Shown here one piece after another: positions 41,516-51,858 of a DNA stretch of 64,000 nt. Source of the DNA: Paeniglutamicibacter terrestris (GTDB lineage Bacteria; Actinomycetota; Actinomycetes; Actinomycetales; Micrococcaceae). Numbering within the stretch: position 1 is the stretch's first letter; each line of letters starts with the position of its first letter. The notes below the pieces were generated by a model. It was not told the origin of the DNA. It worked only from the letters and a program-made list of their open reading frames with translations, and did not search any database. Both the position numbers and the translations under genes were made by a program. The DNA lies in contig NZ_JAAWVT010000003.1 of NCBI RefSeq assembly GCF_012271785.1, positions 186,001-250,000 on the forward strand. The letters are read 5' to 3'.

Positions 41516-43519
41516 GTGCTTGAGCAAATCACACTGACCGTCGATGGAGTCCAACGCGAGGTGAATGCCGGCACTACCGGGGCCGAGCTGTACTTTGATG
41601 ACCGCGAGGTTGTCGTCATGCACGTTGATGGTGTGCTGCGCGATTTGGCCCGCCCGCTGGAAGCCGGAACCGCCGTTGAGCGTGTCACCATTGATTCCCC
41701 GGCCGGACTTGAGGTCCTGCGCCACTCCACCGCGCACGTGATGGCCCAAGCTGTTCAGCAGCTGCGCCCGGATGCCAAGCTGGGCATCGGCCCGTACATC
41801 ACCGATGGTTTCTACTTCGACTTCGATGTTGCCGAGCCGTTCACTCCCGAGGATCTGAAGACCCTTGAGAAGATGATGCTCAAGATCGTGAACCAGAACC
41901 AGAAGTTCGCCCGCCGCGTTGTCACCGAGGACGAGGCCCGCGAGGCCATGGCCAACGAGCCCTACAAGCTGGAACTGCTGAACAAGGCCAACGAGGCCGA
42001 TTCGGCAGGTGAAGGCGTGAACGTTGAGGTCGGCGCCGGCGAGATCACCATCTACGACAATGTTGATCGCAAGTCGGGCGACTCGGTGTGGTGCGATCTG
42101 TGCCGCGGCCCGCACCTGCCCAATACCAAGCTGATCTCCAACGCCTTCGCGCTGACCCGTACCTCGGCCGCTTACTGGCTGGGCAACCAGGATAACCAGC
42201 AGCTGCAGCGCATCTACGGAACCGCATGGCCGACCAAGGCCGATTTGAAGGCCTACCAGGAACGAATTGCCGAGGCCGAGCGTCGCGACCACCGCAAGCT
42301 CGGTGTCGAACTTGACCTCTTCTCCTTCCCGGACGAGTTGGGCTCCGGCCTGCCGGTATTTCACCCGCGCGGCGGAATCATCCGCAAGGAAATGGAAGAC
42401 TACTCGCGGGCACGCCATGTGGAAGCCGGTTACGAGTTCGTCTACACCCCGCACATCACCAAGGGCCACCTCTACGAGGTCTCCGGCCACCTGGACTGGT
42501 ACCGCGATGGCATGTTCCCGCCGATGCATGTGGACGCCGAGCTGAACGAGGACGGCACGGTGCGCAAGCCCGGCCAGGACTACTACCTCAAGCCGATGAA
42601 CTGCCCGATGCACAACCTGATCTTCCGCTCCCGCGGACGCTCCTACCGCGAACTGCCACTGCGCCTGTTCGAATTCGGTTCGGTCTACCGCTACGAGAAG
42701 TCGGGTGTGGTCCACGGGCTGACCCGCGTGCGCGGCATGACTCAGGACGACGCCCACATTTACTGCACCAAGGACCAGATGAAGGATGAGCTCACCGAGA
42801 CGCTGAACTTCGTCTTGGGGCTGCTCAAGGACTACGGCCTTGATGACTTCTACCTGGAGCTCTCCACCAAGAACCCAGAGAAGTTTGTCGGCGATGACGA
42901 CATCTGGGAAGAAGCAACCCGCACCCTGTCGGAGGTAGCAGAGGCCTCGGGCCTTCAGCTGGTTCCGGATCCAGGAGGCGCCGCTTTCTACGGTCCGAAG
43001 ATCTCCGTGCAGGCCAAGGATGCACTCGGTCGCACCTGGCAGATGTCCACCATCCAGTTGGACTTCAACCTGCCCGAGCGTTTTGAGCTCGAATTCCAGG
43101 CAGCCGATGGCACCCGCCAGCGCCCGGTCATGATCCACCGTGCACTCTTCGGTTCGGTCGAACGCTTCATGGGTGTGCTCACCGAGCACTACGCCGGCGC
43201 CTTCCCGGCCTGGCTTTCCCCGGTTCAGGTCGTGGGTATCCCGGTCGCCGAGGCGTTCAACGAGTACATGTTTGATGTCATTGACAAGCTCAAGGCCGCG
43301 GGCATCCGCGCCGAAGCCGACATCTCCTCGGATCGCTTCCCGAAGAAGATCCGCACCGCGTCGAAGGACAAGATCCCGTTTGTGCTCATCGCCGGTGGCG
43401 ACGATGCAGAGGCTGGAGCGGTGTCCTTCCGCTTCCGCGATGGCAGCACCGATAATGGCGTGCCGGTCGACGAAGCGGTAGCCCGCATCGTTGCCGCCGT
43501 GAAGAACCGGGAAGCCTAG
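41516..43519 (+). CDS. thrS: Threonyl-tRNA synthetase
   Basis: A 667-residue class II synthetase that charges tRNA-Thr. Domains in order: N-terminal TGS ([19 protein letters not shown]), the editing domain with [21 protein letters not shown] (HxxxH), the catalytic core with zinc Cys in KPMNCPMHN, motif 2 [17 protein letters not shown], and later His ligands, and the C-terminal anticodon-binding domain ([12 protein letters not shown]). The GTG at 41516 follows CGAGGAACC; the TGS domain begins immediately. It is followed after five bases by the HIT gene. Length and motifs are normal. Confidence 0.95.
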   Translation: MLEQITLTVDGVQREVNAGTTGAELYFDDREVVVMHVDGVLRDLARPLEAGTAVERVTIDSPAGLEVLRHSTAHVMAQAVQQLRPDAKLGIGPYITDGFYFDFDVAEPFTPEDLKTLEKMMLKIVNQNQKFARRVVTEDEAREAMANEPYKLELLNKANEADSAGEGVNVEVGAGEITIYDNVDRKSGDSVWCDLCRGPHLPNTKLISNAFALTRTSAAYWLGNQDNQQLQRIYGTAWPTKADLKAYQERIAEAERRDHRKLGVELDLFSFPDELGSGLPVFHPRGGIIRKEMEDYSRARHVEAGYEFVYTPHITKGHLYEVSGHLDWYRDGMFPPMHVDAELNEDGTVRKPGQDYYLKPMNCPMHNLIFRSRGRSYRELPLRLFEFGSVYRYEKSGVVHGLTRVRGMTQDDAHIYCTKDQMKDELTETLNFVLGLLKDYGLDDFYLELSTKNPEKFVGDDDIWEEATRTLSEVAEASGLQLVPDPGGAAFYGPKISVQAKDALGRTWQMSTIQLDFNLPERFELEFQAADGTRQRPVMIHRALFGSVERFMGVLTEHYAGAFPAWLSPVQVVGIPVAEAFNEYMFDVIDKLKAAGIRAEADISSDRFPKKIRTASKDKIPFVLIAGGDDAEAGAVSFRFRDGSTDNGVPVDEAVARIVAAVKNREA

Positions 43520-43523
43520 GCAC

Positions 43524-44132
43524 ATGGGGGAGTCCACGAACATGCGCGAAGCGCGGAATTCGGCCGGAGTGCGCCAGGGGTCATCCGACGCCGAGATCAC
43601 CGACGACTTTGAAATCGCCGGTGTCCCGGATTCGTTCCAACGCCTGTGGACTCCCTACCGGATGGCCTACATCAAGGCCGGCCAGGGGCAAGTCAAAGAC
43701 GAGGAATCCTGCCCATTCTGTACCGGTCCCAACCGTAGTGATGAGGATTCGCTGATCGTGCACCGCGGTAAAACCGCGTACGTCATCCTTAACCTTTTCC
43801 CCTACAACCCGGGCCACTTGCTGATTTGCCCCTACCGTCATGTTCCGGACTACACGGACATCACCGAGGAGGAAACCGCGGAAATGGCGGCATTGGCCCA
43901 AAAGTCGATGCGGGTCCTTCGTGCGGTATCGCGTCCCACCGGTTTCAACTTGGGCATGAATCAGGGTGTCACCGGGGGAGCCGGCATTGCTGCGCACCTT
44001 CACCAACATGTGGTTCCGCGCTGGGCCGGTGATGGGAACTTCTTCCCGATTATCGCGGAGACCAAGGCCATTCCGGCGACTCTGGGTGATATTCACACGG
44101 ATCTGGTTGCCGGTTGGTTGGACATCGACTAA
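43524..44132 (+). CDS. HIT-domain hydrolase (AP-4-A phosphorylase-like)
   Basis: A 202-residue protein with a HIT domain: ILNLFPYNPGHLLICPYRH, TGFNLGMNQG, and the histidine triad AHLHQHVVPRW. CPFC near residue 60 is a possible zinc site, as in the actinobacterial members annotated as AP-4-A phosphorylase-like. It probably hydrolyses or phosphorolyses nucleotide substrates such as dinucleoside polyphosphates or adenylated amino acids. thrS-HIT is a conserved actinobacterial pair, usually followed by a phosphatidylglycerophosphate-synthase-like gene, which is absent here. A hairpin follows the stop. Confidence 0.88.
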   Translation: MGESTNMREARNSAGVRQGSSDAEITDDFEIAGVPDSFQRLWTPYRMAYIKAGQGQVKDEESCPFCTGPNRSDEDSLIVHRGKTAYVILNLFPYNPGHLLICPYRHVPDYTDITEEETAEMAALAQKSMRVLRAVSRPTGFNLGMNQGVTGGAGIAAHLHQHVVPRWAGDGNFFPIIAETKAIPATLGDIHTDLVAGWLDID

Positions 44133-44154
44133 GGCTTCAAAGAAATATCTGAGT

Positions 44155-44186
44155 AAAGACCGTCGTGCATCTGCACGGCGGTCTTT
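44155..44186 (+). terminator. Intrinsic terminator after the thrS-HIT unit
   Basis: AAAGACCGTCGTGCA and TGCACGGCGGTCTTT (44155-44169 and 44172-44186) pair with one G-T wobble around two bases, then ACCGTTTTAAGG. It lies 22 bases after the HIT stop. Confidence 0.75.
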
Positions 44187-44550
44187 ACCGTTTTAAGGCC
44201 AAGGGTCGCAGATCACGAGGGAAATGAGCTGGTATGGCGTCCGGTCACTTGACCCGGGACCTCGTGGTGCAACCAAGGGGCGGAGTTCCGCCGATACGTT
44301 CCTGGCTCTTGGGAGCGTGCCATCCGGTGCGATCTTCGCAGAGGGAAAAGTTGCGGAGAATGCCTCTTTCCGATCTTTGCCCAAAACCCTATGATTCTGC
44401 GGTATTGGCTGCTTTGCTTGGAGGTGCATCCCTCCAATTCATAGATGTTTTATCCACTAGTATTGGATTGTGACGACATGACCTACGTCTTTGTTACGTC
44501 CGCACCCTACGATGATCGCGTAATGCTCAGCTTTTTGAAAGGAAACCAAG
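44187..44550. other. Intergenic region upstream of pdxS
   Basis: 364 bases without a convincing gene. Two overlapping ORFs of 78-79 codons on opposite strands (44193-44429 and 44234-44473) lack support. The pdxS promoter is probably near 44460-44540, where TTGTGACG, TTACGT and TACGATGAT occur. No riboswitch or palindrome was identified. Confidence 0.4.
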
Positions 44551-45465
44551 GTGTCTGAAAACGAAGGCGTCTCGACCCCGACCACTACCCTCGGCAGCGA
44601 CCGCGTCAAGCGTGGCATGGCAGAAATGCTTAAGGGCGGCGTCATCATGGATGTCGTCACCGCCGAACAGGCCAAAATTGCCGAAGACGCCGGGGCCGTA
44701 GCAGTGATGGCACTCGAGCGCGTTCCGGCCGACATTCGCGCCGAGGGCGGCGTCTCGCGCGCCAGTGACCCGGACATGATTGACAGCATCATCGCAGCCG
44801 TTTCCATTCCGGTCATGGCCAAGGCCCGCATCGGTCACTTCGTTGAAGCTCAGATCCTTCAGTCCTTGGGTGTTGACTACATCGATGAGTCCGAGGTCCT
44901 TTCCCCGGCCGACTACGAACACCACATCGACAAGTGGCCGTTCAAGGTTCCCTTCGTCTGTGGTGCAACCAACCTGGGTGAAGCACTGCGCCGCATTAAC
45001 GAGGGTGCTGCCATGATTCGTTCCAAGGGTGAAGCCGGAACCGGCGACGTTTCCAACGCCACCGGTCACATGCGCAAGATTCGCGCGGAGATCGCCAAGC
45101 TGGCGGCTCTGCCCAAGGATGAGCTCTACGTGGCCGCCAAGGAACTTCAGGCCCCGTACGAACTGGTCAAGGAGATCGCGGCTACCGGCAAGCTCCCGGT
45201 AGTCCTCTTCACCGCCGGTGGTATCGCTACCCCGGCCGATGCAGCCATGATGATGCAGCTGGGTGCCGATGGTGTATTCGTTGGCTCGGGTATCTTCAAG
45301 TCCGGCAACCCGGCACAGCGTGCCGCCGCCGTCGTGAAGGCCACCACGTTCTACAACGACCCTGACGAGTTGGCTAAGATCTCGCGCGGCCTGGGCGAGG
45401 CCATGGTTGGCATCAACGTTGCCGACATCCCGGCACCGCACCGTCTGGCCGAGCGCGGCTGGTAA
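44551..45465 (+). CDS. pdxS: Pyridoxal 5'-phosphate synthase lyase subunit PdxS
   Basis: A 304-residue (beta/alpha)8 protein that builds pyridoxal phosphate from ribose 5-phosphate, glyceraldehyde 3-phosphate and ammonia supplied by PdxT. It is easily recognised by [36 protein letters not shown], the lysine in [29 protein letters not shown]-like segment (here [19 protein letters not shown]) and [17 protein letters not shown] start with GAAAGGAA upstream. Its partner pdxT is 5 kb away rather than adjacent. A strong terminator follows. Confidence 0.96.
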   Translation: MSENEGVSTPTTTLGSDRVKRGMAEMLKGGVIMDVVTAEQAKIAEDAGAVAVMALERVPADIRAEGGVSRASDPDMIDSIIAAVSIPVMAKARIGHFVEAQILQSLGVDYIDESEVLSPADYEHHIDKWPFKVPFVCGATNLGEALRRINEGAAMIRSKGEAGTGDVSNATGHMRKIRAEIAKLAALPKDELYVAAKELQAPYELVKEIAATGKLPVVLFTAGGIATPADAAMMMQLGADGVFVGSGIFKSGNPAQRAAAVVKATTFYNDPDELAKISRGLGEAMVGINVADIPAPHRLAERGW

Positions 45466-45483
45466 CACCCATATCGCATGATC

Positions 45484-45522
45484 TAACGCCCGCTGGCATG
45501 AGAGCCAGCGGGCGTTATTTTT
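45484..45522 (+). terminator. Strong intrinsic terminator after pdxS
   Basis: TAACGCCCGCTGGC (45484-45497) and its exact complement (45504-45517) enclose ATGAGA, and a run of T (45515-45521 region) follows. It shows that pdxS is normally transcribed without the genes that separate it from pdxT. Confidence 0.88.
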
Positions 45523-45562
45523 TGCACTACAAAGTGCTGCGAGCGGTCACTAGACTGGCGGC

Positions 45563-46132
45563 ATGGGACAAATCATCTTCGACGCAGCAGTCACATTAAA
45601 CGGCTACTTAGCCGACGTGAACCACTCACTACAATGGCTGTTCGACGTCCCCGGTGACGGCGATCCGGACCCTACGCTGCTGCCCGACGATGTGAGCCTG
45701 CACGTCGAAGGGGCCAATACGTACCTGTGGATATTGGAGCATGAAAATCTGCTGGCCCAACCAGCCAGGTGGCAGAGGCTCTACGGAGATATTCCGACAT
45801 ACGTGTTTACGAACCGCCAGCTGCCCATTCCCGCCGGCGCCGACGTGCGCTTCGTTAGGGGAGAGGTCGCAGAATTGCTCCCGGAACTGCGCGAAGCTGC
45901 GGCCGAGGGGAACATCTGGGTGCTTGGTGGTGGGGAGCTGCTGGGACAGTTCCTCGACATCAATGCGTTAGACAGGTTCGCGTTGACGATCGCCCCGGCC
46001 GCGTTATCCGGCGGAGCACCACTGCTGCCGCGCACCATTGGCAGCGATCGACTAGAACTAAGCGAAGCACGCCAAGTCGGCCCGTTCGCGCGGCTCATCT
46101 ACCGGGTGAAACCCGGCCCGGTCGCGACGTGA
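45563..46132 (+). CDS. Dihydrofolate-reductase-family (RibD C-terminal-like) protein
   Basis: A 189-residue reductase-fold protein: IIFDAAVTLNGYLADVNHSLQWLF at the N-terminus and NIWVLGGGELLGQFLDINALDRFAL near residue 130, which is the GGG loop that binds NADPH in this family. It ends FARLIYRV. Relatives include RibD-C reductases and proteins of unknown substrate, so the activity is not assignable. It stands alone after the pdxS terminator and has a TAGACTGG-like -10 just upstream of ATG. Confidence 0.83.
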   Translation: MGQIIFDAAVTLNGYLADVNHSLQWLFDVPGDGDPDPTLLPDDVSLHVEGANTYLWILEHENLLAQPARWQRLYGDIPTYVFTNRQLPIPAGADVRFVRGEVAELLPELREAAAEGNIWVLGGGELLGQFLDINALDRFALTIAPAALSGGAPLLPRTIGSDRLELSEARQVGPFARLIYRVKPGPVAT

Positions 46133-46200
46133 AGCTAAGGACGTCATCAGTTGTAGGGGAACCCGGTTCTCAACACGCGGTCCCGCTACTATCGGGTGTT

Positions 46201-46956
46201 TTAGCGCAGCAGCATGTGCCTGCCGCGGCCCAACAGTCGCATTCCGTTGGCCTCAAAGAACTTGGCGGAGCGCGGGGAAGCCGCGGCAATCAGCTCAACC
46301 TGGCCGGGTTGTTCCAGGCCCAGGGGATTGACCATGCCACGCGCCAAACCGTAGAGCAACGCCGAACCAACGCCGCTGCGCTGGTATTCGGGGGAGACGG
46401 CCAAGCCATGGATCGCCAATTGCCCACCGAGCGCTTGCTGAGCAAACGCGCGACCCACGAGATCACCCTCAAGAGTACGGGCCGTGGCTTGTTCAACGCG
46501 GCGTAGTGCCGGATGTCCGGCGCTGAGGCCCGCCGAAGCGGGGTCACGCCAAAGATTGGCCACCTTCAACTCCGCGGCATCGGCGCCGGTGGCCTCGGGA
46601 ATATCCGAACCCAAGCGCACTCGACCGTCCCACGGTTCTGCGGGACTGACCAGTTCGCCGGCATGCCACGAGATCTGGGCGGCATCAGTAAACCCTGCCG
46701 CCTCGAGCGGCCCGGAGGGCGCACCGGAATTAACCCACGCATCCACCCGCCGAGCACCTAACCGTGTGCCCTCGGCAAGCCCGGGACGAAGCCCGGCTTC
46801 TTGCGCGTGAGCCGGAAAAAGTAGGACCAATCGGGCGCGGGCCGGTTGCCATGCCCACGAACAGCCATGGGTGGTGAAGACTTTACCGCCGGTGGCGATG
46901 GCCAGGGCCTGGTGCCAATGCGAGAGCGCATCTTGAGCAAAGCTGATGGTGGTCAC
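46201..46956 (-). CDS. GNAT-family acetyltransferase
   Basis: A 251-residue protein whose C-terminal half is a GNAT domain: QLAIHGLAVSPEYQRSGVGSALLYGLARG (acetyl-CoA-binding Q/RxxGxG/A motif) and ASPRSAKFFEANGMRLLGRG. The N-terminal half (WAWQPARARLVLLFPAHAQ, RVDAWVNSG) resembles a second, degenerate GNAT unit. The substrate is unknown. Its start overlaps the stop of the upstream oligopeptidase gene by four bases, so the two are co-translated; acetylation of peptides or of the peptidase's products is a speculative link. Confidence 0.8.
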   Translation of the reverse strand: MTTISFAQDALSHWHQALAIATGGKVFTTHGCSWAWQPARARLVLLFPAHAQEAGLRPGLAEGTRLGARRVDAWVNSGAPSGPLEAAGFTDAAQISWHAGELVSPAEPWDGRVRLGSDIPEATGADAAELKVANLWRDPASAGLSAGHPALRRVEQATARTLEGDLVGRAFAQQALGGQLAIHGLAVSPEYQRSGVGSALLYGLARGMVNPLGLEQPGQVELIAAASPRSAKFFEANGMRLLGRGRHMLLR

Positions 46957-48974
46957 GCTTGCTTGCCCTTTGTTAGTCCACGGCGAACCAGCAGCGGTTC
47001 GATGAGTGCAGCTCGGCCCCGGAAGATCTCATACGATTCCAAGGGATCACGCGTATTGCCGCGTGAAAGTAATTCGGTGCGGAATCGTTCCCCATTTTCC
47101 CTAGTAGCTCCGCCGTTTTCGGTGAACCACTGGACGGTATCGGCATCCAGTACTTCGGACCAGATATAGGAGTAGTATCCGGCCGAGTAACCGCCATCAA
47201 AGATGTGCTTGAAGTAGCCGGTGCGATATCGCGATGGAACCAAATCGGGGATCAGCCCGGCTTCGGTAAGTACCTGCTCTTCGAAGGCCAGCGGGTCGCT
47301 GATCAACTCACCCTCGGTGAGTGAATGCCAGGCCAGATCCAAGACCGCTGCGGACAGGTACTCGGTGGTGGCAAAGCCCTCGCCCCATAACGCCGAAGCC
47401 TCAAGCGTTTGAACCGTACCTTCTGGCAGCGGAGCCCCCGTTTCGGTGTGCACGGCATAACCGGGCAACACCGCAGGATGCAGCGCCCACATTTCATTAA
47501 CCTGCGAGGGATACTCGACAAAATCGCGCGGGACGCTCGTGCCGGATAGTGATGGGTACACGCCATTGGAGAAGAGACCATGCAGGGCATGGCCAAATTC
47601 ATGGAACAGCGTAGTAACTTCATCCAGGCTCACCAAGGCGGGGGAGTCTGTCGCTGGTGCCGGAATATTCAGGGTGTTGGTGACCACGGGAAGTTCGCCA
47701 AGCAGCGAAGATGACTCGCGGATCGAATTCATCCAGGCGCCACCGGCTTTGGTGGGGCGGGCGAAGTAGTCGCCGAGAAATAGGCCGAGGGTGGTTCCGT
47801 CTTCGTTGAACACCTCCCAGATGCGCACCTGTGGGTGGTAACGCGGCAGATCAAAACGCTCGCTAAAGGTAATTCCGTACAGTCGAGTGGCTGCGGCAAA
47901 AACGCCGTTGGTGATCACCGCGTCAAGTTCGAAGTACTCACGCAGCGCCGCGGTATCCAGCGTGTAGCGTTCGCGCGCCACGGCTGCTGAGTAGAAGGCC
48001 CAGTCCCAGGGCTGGATGCTGGATTCGGAAATCTTTTCCAACTCGGCTGCTTCGGCCCGAGCATTGGCCACGGCCGGAACAACGAGCTCAACCAGACGCT
48101 GAGAGACCGCGGTCAGATCGGGTGCTGTTGCACCCTGCAGGACGACTTCTGCGTGGGTAGCAAATCCGAGCAGCCCCGCACGCTTGGAGCGCAACGATGC
48201 CATCTGCGCGCCCAATTCCAGGGTGCGGTTCTCACCATGCTGGCCACGGTTCACCGAGGCTTCGAAGAGCCGGCGGCGGGTGGCAGAAACCGTCAGTCGC
48301 TGCAATAACGGCTGGCCGGTGGGCAGCACCAGCGTCAGCAGATAGCCGCCGTCATGGCCGGCCTTTCTGGCAGCATCGGCAGCTGAGGCTAATTCGTTTG
48401 CGCTGAGGCCATCCAGTTCTGCAGCGTCGGTGAAGTGCACCGCCGCCTCATTCATGGCACCGAGTAACTTCGCCGAATACTCCGAAGAGAGGTCGGTGAT
48501 TTGGCTGTTCAGTGCGCGCAGTTCCGCCTTGTTAGTCGGGTCAAGTTCGGCGCCGGCAGCACGGAATCGGCGTAGCGTTTCGGATACCAAGCGGGCGTCT
48601 TCGCCCGAAAGGGTCGTGGCGTCCAGTGATACCAAGCGGGAAAAGAGTGCGTCGTCAAGGTGGATTGCGTCCTGATGATCCGAAACCATGGACTGGATCT
48701 GCGGGTCAAACTCGCGCAGATCGTCGGTGCCGTGGGCGGAGAAGACCGTCCAGTACGCCATGATGGACCGGCGCAGCATCGCACCGCTGCGTTCCATGGC
48801 TACAAAGGTATTCTCGAAGGTCACGTCATCGACATTGTGTGCGATGGCCCGAAGCTCGAGGAGCTGGATCTGAATGCCATGACCAATGGCTTCCAGATAG
48901 TGAGGTGTCTCGATGGCCGAATAATCTGGGAATTCAAACGGCAAAGTGCTTGGTTCAAGCAACGGATTAGGCAT
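46953..48974 (-). CDS. dcp: M3-family metallopeptidase (oligopeptidase A / Dcp type)
   Basis: A 673-residue zinc peptidase. The HEFGHALHGLFS motif (HExxH plus downstream Glu region, about residue 455) is diagnostic of M3 thimet-type oligopeptidases; GTSVPRDFVEYPSQVNEMW follows as in Dcp/OpdA. It degrades small peptides in the cytoplasm; there is no signal peptide. The N-terminus FEFPDYSAIETPHYLEAI and the rest are in line with the family. It overlaps the GNAT gene by four bases and is divergent from the CapA-like lipoprotein. The dcp versus opdA name is a best guess. Confidence 0.9.
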   Translation of the reverse strand: MPNPLLEPSTLPFEFPDYSAIETPHYLEAIGHGIQIQLLELRAIAHNVDDVTFENTFVAMERSGAMLRRSIMAYWTVFSAHGTDDLREFDPQIQSMVSDHQDAIHLDDALFSRLVSLDATTLSGEDARLVSETLRRFRAAGAELDPTNKAELRALNSQITDLSSEYSAKLLGAMNEAAVHFTDAAELDGLSANELASAADAARKAGHDGGYLLTLVLPTGQPLLQRLTVSATRRRLFEASVNRGQHGENRTLELGAQMASLRSKRAGLLGFATHAEVVLQGATAPDLTAVSQRLVELVVPAVANARAEAAELEKISESSIQPWDWAFYSAAVARERYTLDTAALREYFELDAVITNGVFAAATRLYGITFSERFDLPRYHPQVRIWEVFNEDGTTLGLFLGDYFARPTKAGGAWMNSIRESSSLLGELPVVTNTLNIPAPATDSPALVSLDEVTTLFHEFGHALHGLFSNGVYPSLSGTSVPRDFVEYPSQVNEMWALHPAVLPGYAVHTETGAPLPEGTVQTLEASALWGEGFATTEYLSAAVLDLAWHSLTEGELISDPLAFEEQVLTEAGLIPDLVPSRYRTGYFKHIFDGGYSAGYYSYIWSEVLDADTVQWFTENGGATRENGERFRTELLSRGNTRDPLESYEIFRGRAALIEPLLVRRGLTKGKQA

Positions 48975-49046
48975 GTCCTTAACCCTGTCATATGCCCGGG
49001 GAACTGGAGGTTTCCCGCGCCGAAATTCGGCCAGAAGGTTAGGCTC

Positions 49047-50288
49047 GTGAGTATGAATTTTCCCGCAGTGGCTGGCACGCCGCGAAGAAGCGCGTTCTCT
49101 GTAGCAGCGGTTTTGTTACTGAGTGCAATATTGGCCGGCTGCACGGCTTTGCCCGCACAGCCAGAATCTGCGCCGGGTGAGACCCCAACAGTGGCCTCCA
49201 ACGAATCCCCAAGTCCATCACCTGTGGCCTCGGATGTCGCCTCACCACCTGCTTCCACCCCAAAGGATCGGGCGTGCGACGGGGATCAATGTGTTGAGGT
49301 GGCGGTCACGGGAGACATCTTGCTGCACCCTGCGCTCTGGGCTCAGGCGGAATCCGATGGGCATGGTGAGCTGAATTTCTCGCCGCTGCTTGCCGGAATC
49401 ACCCCTTACCTCGCGGAGAGTGATCTGGCCCTATGCAATCTTGAGACCCCTGTCGCTGCGGCGGATGGTCCCTTTAGTGGCTACCCCATGTTTGTAGTGC
49501 CGCCGCAAATCATTCCCGCCCTGAAAAAGGTAGGTTATGACGGCTGCACGACGGCGAGCAACCACTCGATGGACGCCGGCGCCGCGGGAGTTAGGCGAAC
49601 ACTTGATGCCCTTGACGCCCAGGACATGGTTTACACCGGCTCCTACCGCAGCGCGGCAGATGCAAAAGCACCGTTGCTGGTGGACGTTGACGGCGCGCGT
49701 ATCTCTGTCATCGCCGGCACCTTTTCACTTAATGGAGTCGCCGAAGATGCGCCGTGGCGAGTTGATGACATCAACGAGGAATCACTGCTCGAAAGGGCAA
49801 AGGTCGCACGAGCCGCCGGTGCTGACATTGTGATAGCGGCACTCCATGCCGGGGCCGAATATAGCAACACGCCCACCGCCGAACAGCTTGACCTCTACCG
49901 CTCACTGGCCGACAGCGGAGCGTTTGACTTCATCTATTCACACCACACGCACTCGGTCCTACCCATCGAAAAACGCGCGGGCACATGGATTGTCTACGGA
50001 TTGGGTAACTCCGTAGCCAAACACGCCACGGCCACTGTGCTGAACAAGGAAGGTTTGAGCGTCAAGATGCAATTTGTCCGTACCGGGGATTCGTGGAAAG
50101 CGGGGAACTTGGTGTGGGCTCCACACATCATGAGCGCTAACCCGATTAGGTGGTGCGCACTTCCGGCAACCGAGCCCTGCACCACGAAGGCTGGGGATGC
50201 TGCATCCTTGAAGCGGACCACCGACACGGTGAATTCGATGAATGCGCGCGGCTCCGGCGCCAAAATGTGGTTACTTTCCGCTCCATGA
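49047..50288 (+). CDS. CapA-family lipoprotein (metallophosphatase-like)
   Basis: A 413-residue exported protein. A lipoprotein signal (SVAAVLLLSAILAGC, lipobox Cys about residue 32) is followed by a low-complexity Pro/Ser linker (NESPSPSPVASDVASPPAS). The globular part is the PGA_cap/CapA metallophosphatase-like domain: VTGDILLHP, LALCNLETPVA, TTASNHSMDAG, IVIAALHAGAEY, YSHHTHSVLPIE and YGLGNSVA contain the metal residues. GTG 49047 is chosen since AGAAGG lies eight bases upstream; ATG 49053 is two codons later. A link to poly-gamma-glutamate capsule is family knowledge only; other cap genes are absent. Confidence 0.85.
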   Translation: MSMNFPAVAGTPRRSAFSVAAVLLLSAILAGCTALPAQPESAPGETPTVASNESPSPSPVASDVASPPASTPKDRACDGDQCVEVAVTGDILLHPALWAQAESDGHGELNFSPLLAGITPYLAESDLALCNLETPVAAADGPFSGYPMFVVPPQIIPALKKVGYDGCTTASNHSMDAGAAGVRRTLDALDAQDMVYTGSYRSAADAKAPLLVDVDGARISVIAGTFSLNGVAEDAPWRVDDINEESLLERAKVARAAGADIVIAALHAGAEYSNTPTAEQLDLYRSLADSGAFDFIYSHHTHSVLPIEKRAGTWIVYGLGNSVAKHATATVLNKEGLSVKMQFVRTGDSWKAGNLVWAPHIMSANPIRWCALPATEPCTTKAGDAASLKRTTDTVNSMNARGSGAKMWLLSAP

Positions 50289-50418
50289 GTAGGGTAGCCG
50301 CGGGCGTCACGAAAATAACGCCAGCTTCACGGGTGGGTTTACGCTGAGCTGTCCTGAGCAATCCATCGGATGATGCAGGAGGAATACCACCCCGTACCCG
50401 CGAACTAGAAAGTGATCG

Positions 50419-51093
50419 ATGATGTTGCCACGAGTTGGAGTCCTTGCGTTGCAAGGGGATGTACGTGAACACCTAAAAGCGCTCGAATCTTTGGGTGTTC
50501 CAGTGGTGGCAGTGAAGAAGCCAGCGGAGCTCAACGAGGTCGACGGCCTAGTGATTCCGGGCGGGGAATCAACAGTGATCGATAAGCTCGCACGCATGTA
50601 CGGCGTCGCGGAGGTGCTTAAAGCCAAGATTGCCGAAGGTTTCCCGGTCTACGGATCCTGTGCGGGAATGATCATGCTGGCCAACACCATCGCGGACCCC
50701 ACAAAGAATCTCAAGGGCGAGCCCCAGCAAAGTTTCGGTGGAATCGATATGGTGGTTCGACGCAATGCTTTCGGGCGTCAGGTTGATTCTTTCGAGGTTG
50801 ATCTGACAATCAAGGGCCTCGACACCTTGCCAAGTCAAGATCCAGCTCACGCTGCGGAGCCAGTGCGCGCCGCATTCATCCGGGCTCCCTGGGTGGAAAG
50901 CGTGGGGGATTCAGTTGAAGTTTTGGCCACGATTCCCGCCGAAAACACGCCTCGGAGCGCGGATGGGGTTCGAATGGCTAGAATTGTTGCAGTACGTTCG
51001 GGAAATTTGTTGGCGACATCCTTTCACCCCGAGGTGAGCGGAGAGCGACGAATCCATGAACTTTTCATCCAAATGATAAGAGGAGACGCGTAA
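50419..51093 (+). CDS. pdxT: Pyridoxal 5'-phosphate synthase glutaminase subunit PdxT
   Basis: A 224-residue class-I glutamine amidotransferase that releases ammonia for Pdx[15 protein letters not shown] at the N-terminus, the oxyanion GGESTVI, the nucleophile Cys in [12 protein letters not shown] (about residue 82) and the His-Glu of [12 protein letters not shown] complete the triad. The start is 50419 or 50422. It lies three bases before yebC in the same direction, as in many actinobacteria, and 5 kb from its partner pdxS, an unusual separation. Confidence 0.95.
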   Translation: MMLPRVGVLALQGDVREHLKALESLGVPVVAVKKPAELNEVDGLVIPGGESTVIDKLARMYGVAEVLKAKIAEGFPVYGSCAGMIMLANTIADPTKNLKGEPQQSFGGIDMVVRRNAFGRQVDSFEVDLTIKGLDTLPSQDPAHAAEPVRAAFIRAPWVESVGDSVEVLATIPAENTPRSADGVRMARIVAVRSGNLLATSFHPEVSGERRIHELFIQMIRGDA

Positions 51094-51095
51094 GC

Positions 51096-51851
51096 ATGTC
51101 CGGCCACTCCAAATGGGCAACAACCAAACACAAGAAAGCCATCCTTGACAGCAGGCGCGCGAAGTCGTTTGCCAAGCTGATCAAGAACATCGAAGTTGCA
51201 GCCCGTGCCGGCGGCGCAGACCTGGCCGGTAACCCCGGGCTCGAACTCGCCGTAGCGAAGGCCAAGAAGACCTCGGTGCCCAGCGACAACATCGACCGCG
51301 CCGTCAAGCGTGGAGCTGGTTTGACCGGTGAGGTCATTGACTACTCCGAGATCATCTACGAGGCACGTGGCCCCCAAGGTTCTGCCGTGCTGATCGAGTG
51401 CTTGACAGACAACAAGAACCGCGCCGCCTCCGAGGTTCGCATCGGGATCACCCGCAATGGCGGATCGATTGCCGATCCCGGCTCCGTGGCCTACATGTTC
51501 GCCCGCAAGGGTGTTGTCGGGCTGCCGAAGAACGGCCTGACCGAAGACGACGTGCTGATGGCAGTGCTCGACGCGGGCGCCGACGAGGTCAAGGAAGCGG
51601 GGGAATCTTTCGAGATTCACTCCGAGCCCACCGACCTGCGCGCCATCGTTGCGGCACTCGAGGAAGCCGACATCGCCTACGAGAGCGATGAGATCGAATT
51701 CGTTCCGTCGATGCAGGTGGAACTGGACGCCGAAGGCGCCCGCAAGTTCCTGAAGTTGGTCGACGCGCTCGAAGAGCTTGATGACGTGCAGAACGTCTAC
51801 TCGAACGCCAACATCAGCGCCGAGGTCATGGCAGAACTCGAAGAGGACTAG
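51096..51851 (+). CDS. yebC: YebC/PmpR-family transcriptional/translation factor
   Basis: A 251-residue protein of the YebC family: [36 protein letters not shown] in the N-terminal domain and [12 protein letters not shown] in the middle. Recent work links the family to relief of ribosome stalling at proline runs; it was formerly annotated as a transcription factor. Only the family call is certain. It is followed after seven bases by ruvC; pdxT-yebC-ruvC is the common actinobacterial order. Length is normal. Confidence 0.94.
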   Translation: MSGHSKWATTKHKKAILDSRRAKSFAKLIKNIEVAARAGGADLAGNPGLELAVAKAKKTSVPSDNIDRAVKRGAGLTGEVIDYSEIIYEARGPQGSAVLIECLTDNKNRAASEVRIGITRNGGSIADPGSVAYMFARKGVVGLPKNGLTEDDVLMAVLDAGADEVKEAGESFEIHSEPTDLRAIVAALEEADIAYESDEIEFVPSMQVELDAEGARKFLKLVDALEELDDVQNVYSNANISAEVMAELEED

Positions 51852-51858
51852 TTCCACA

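Noticed and set aside
41483-43600. A 705-codon open frame on the strand opposite thrS
   Set aside because: It mirrors the codon structure of thrS, a secure gene, and gives a Val/Gly/His-rich sequence with no domains; in high-GC DNA the antisense frame is often open.
44527-45468. A 313-codon open frame opposite pdxS
   Set aside because: Complete overlap with a highly conserved gene and no ribosome site; an antisense shadow.
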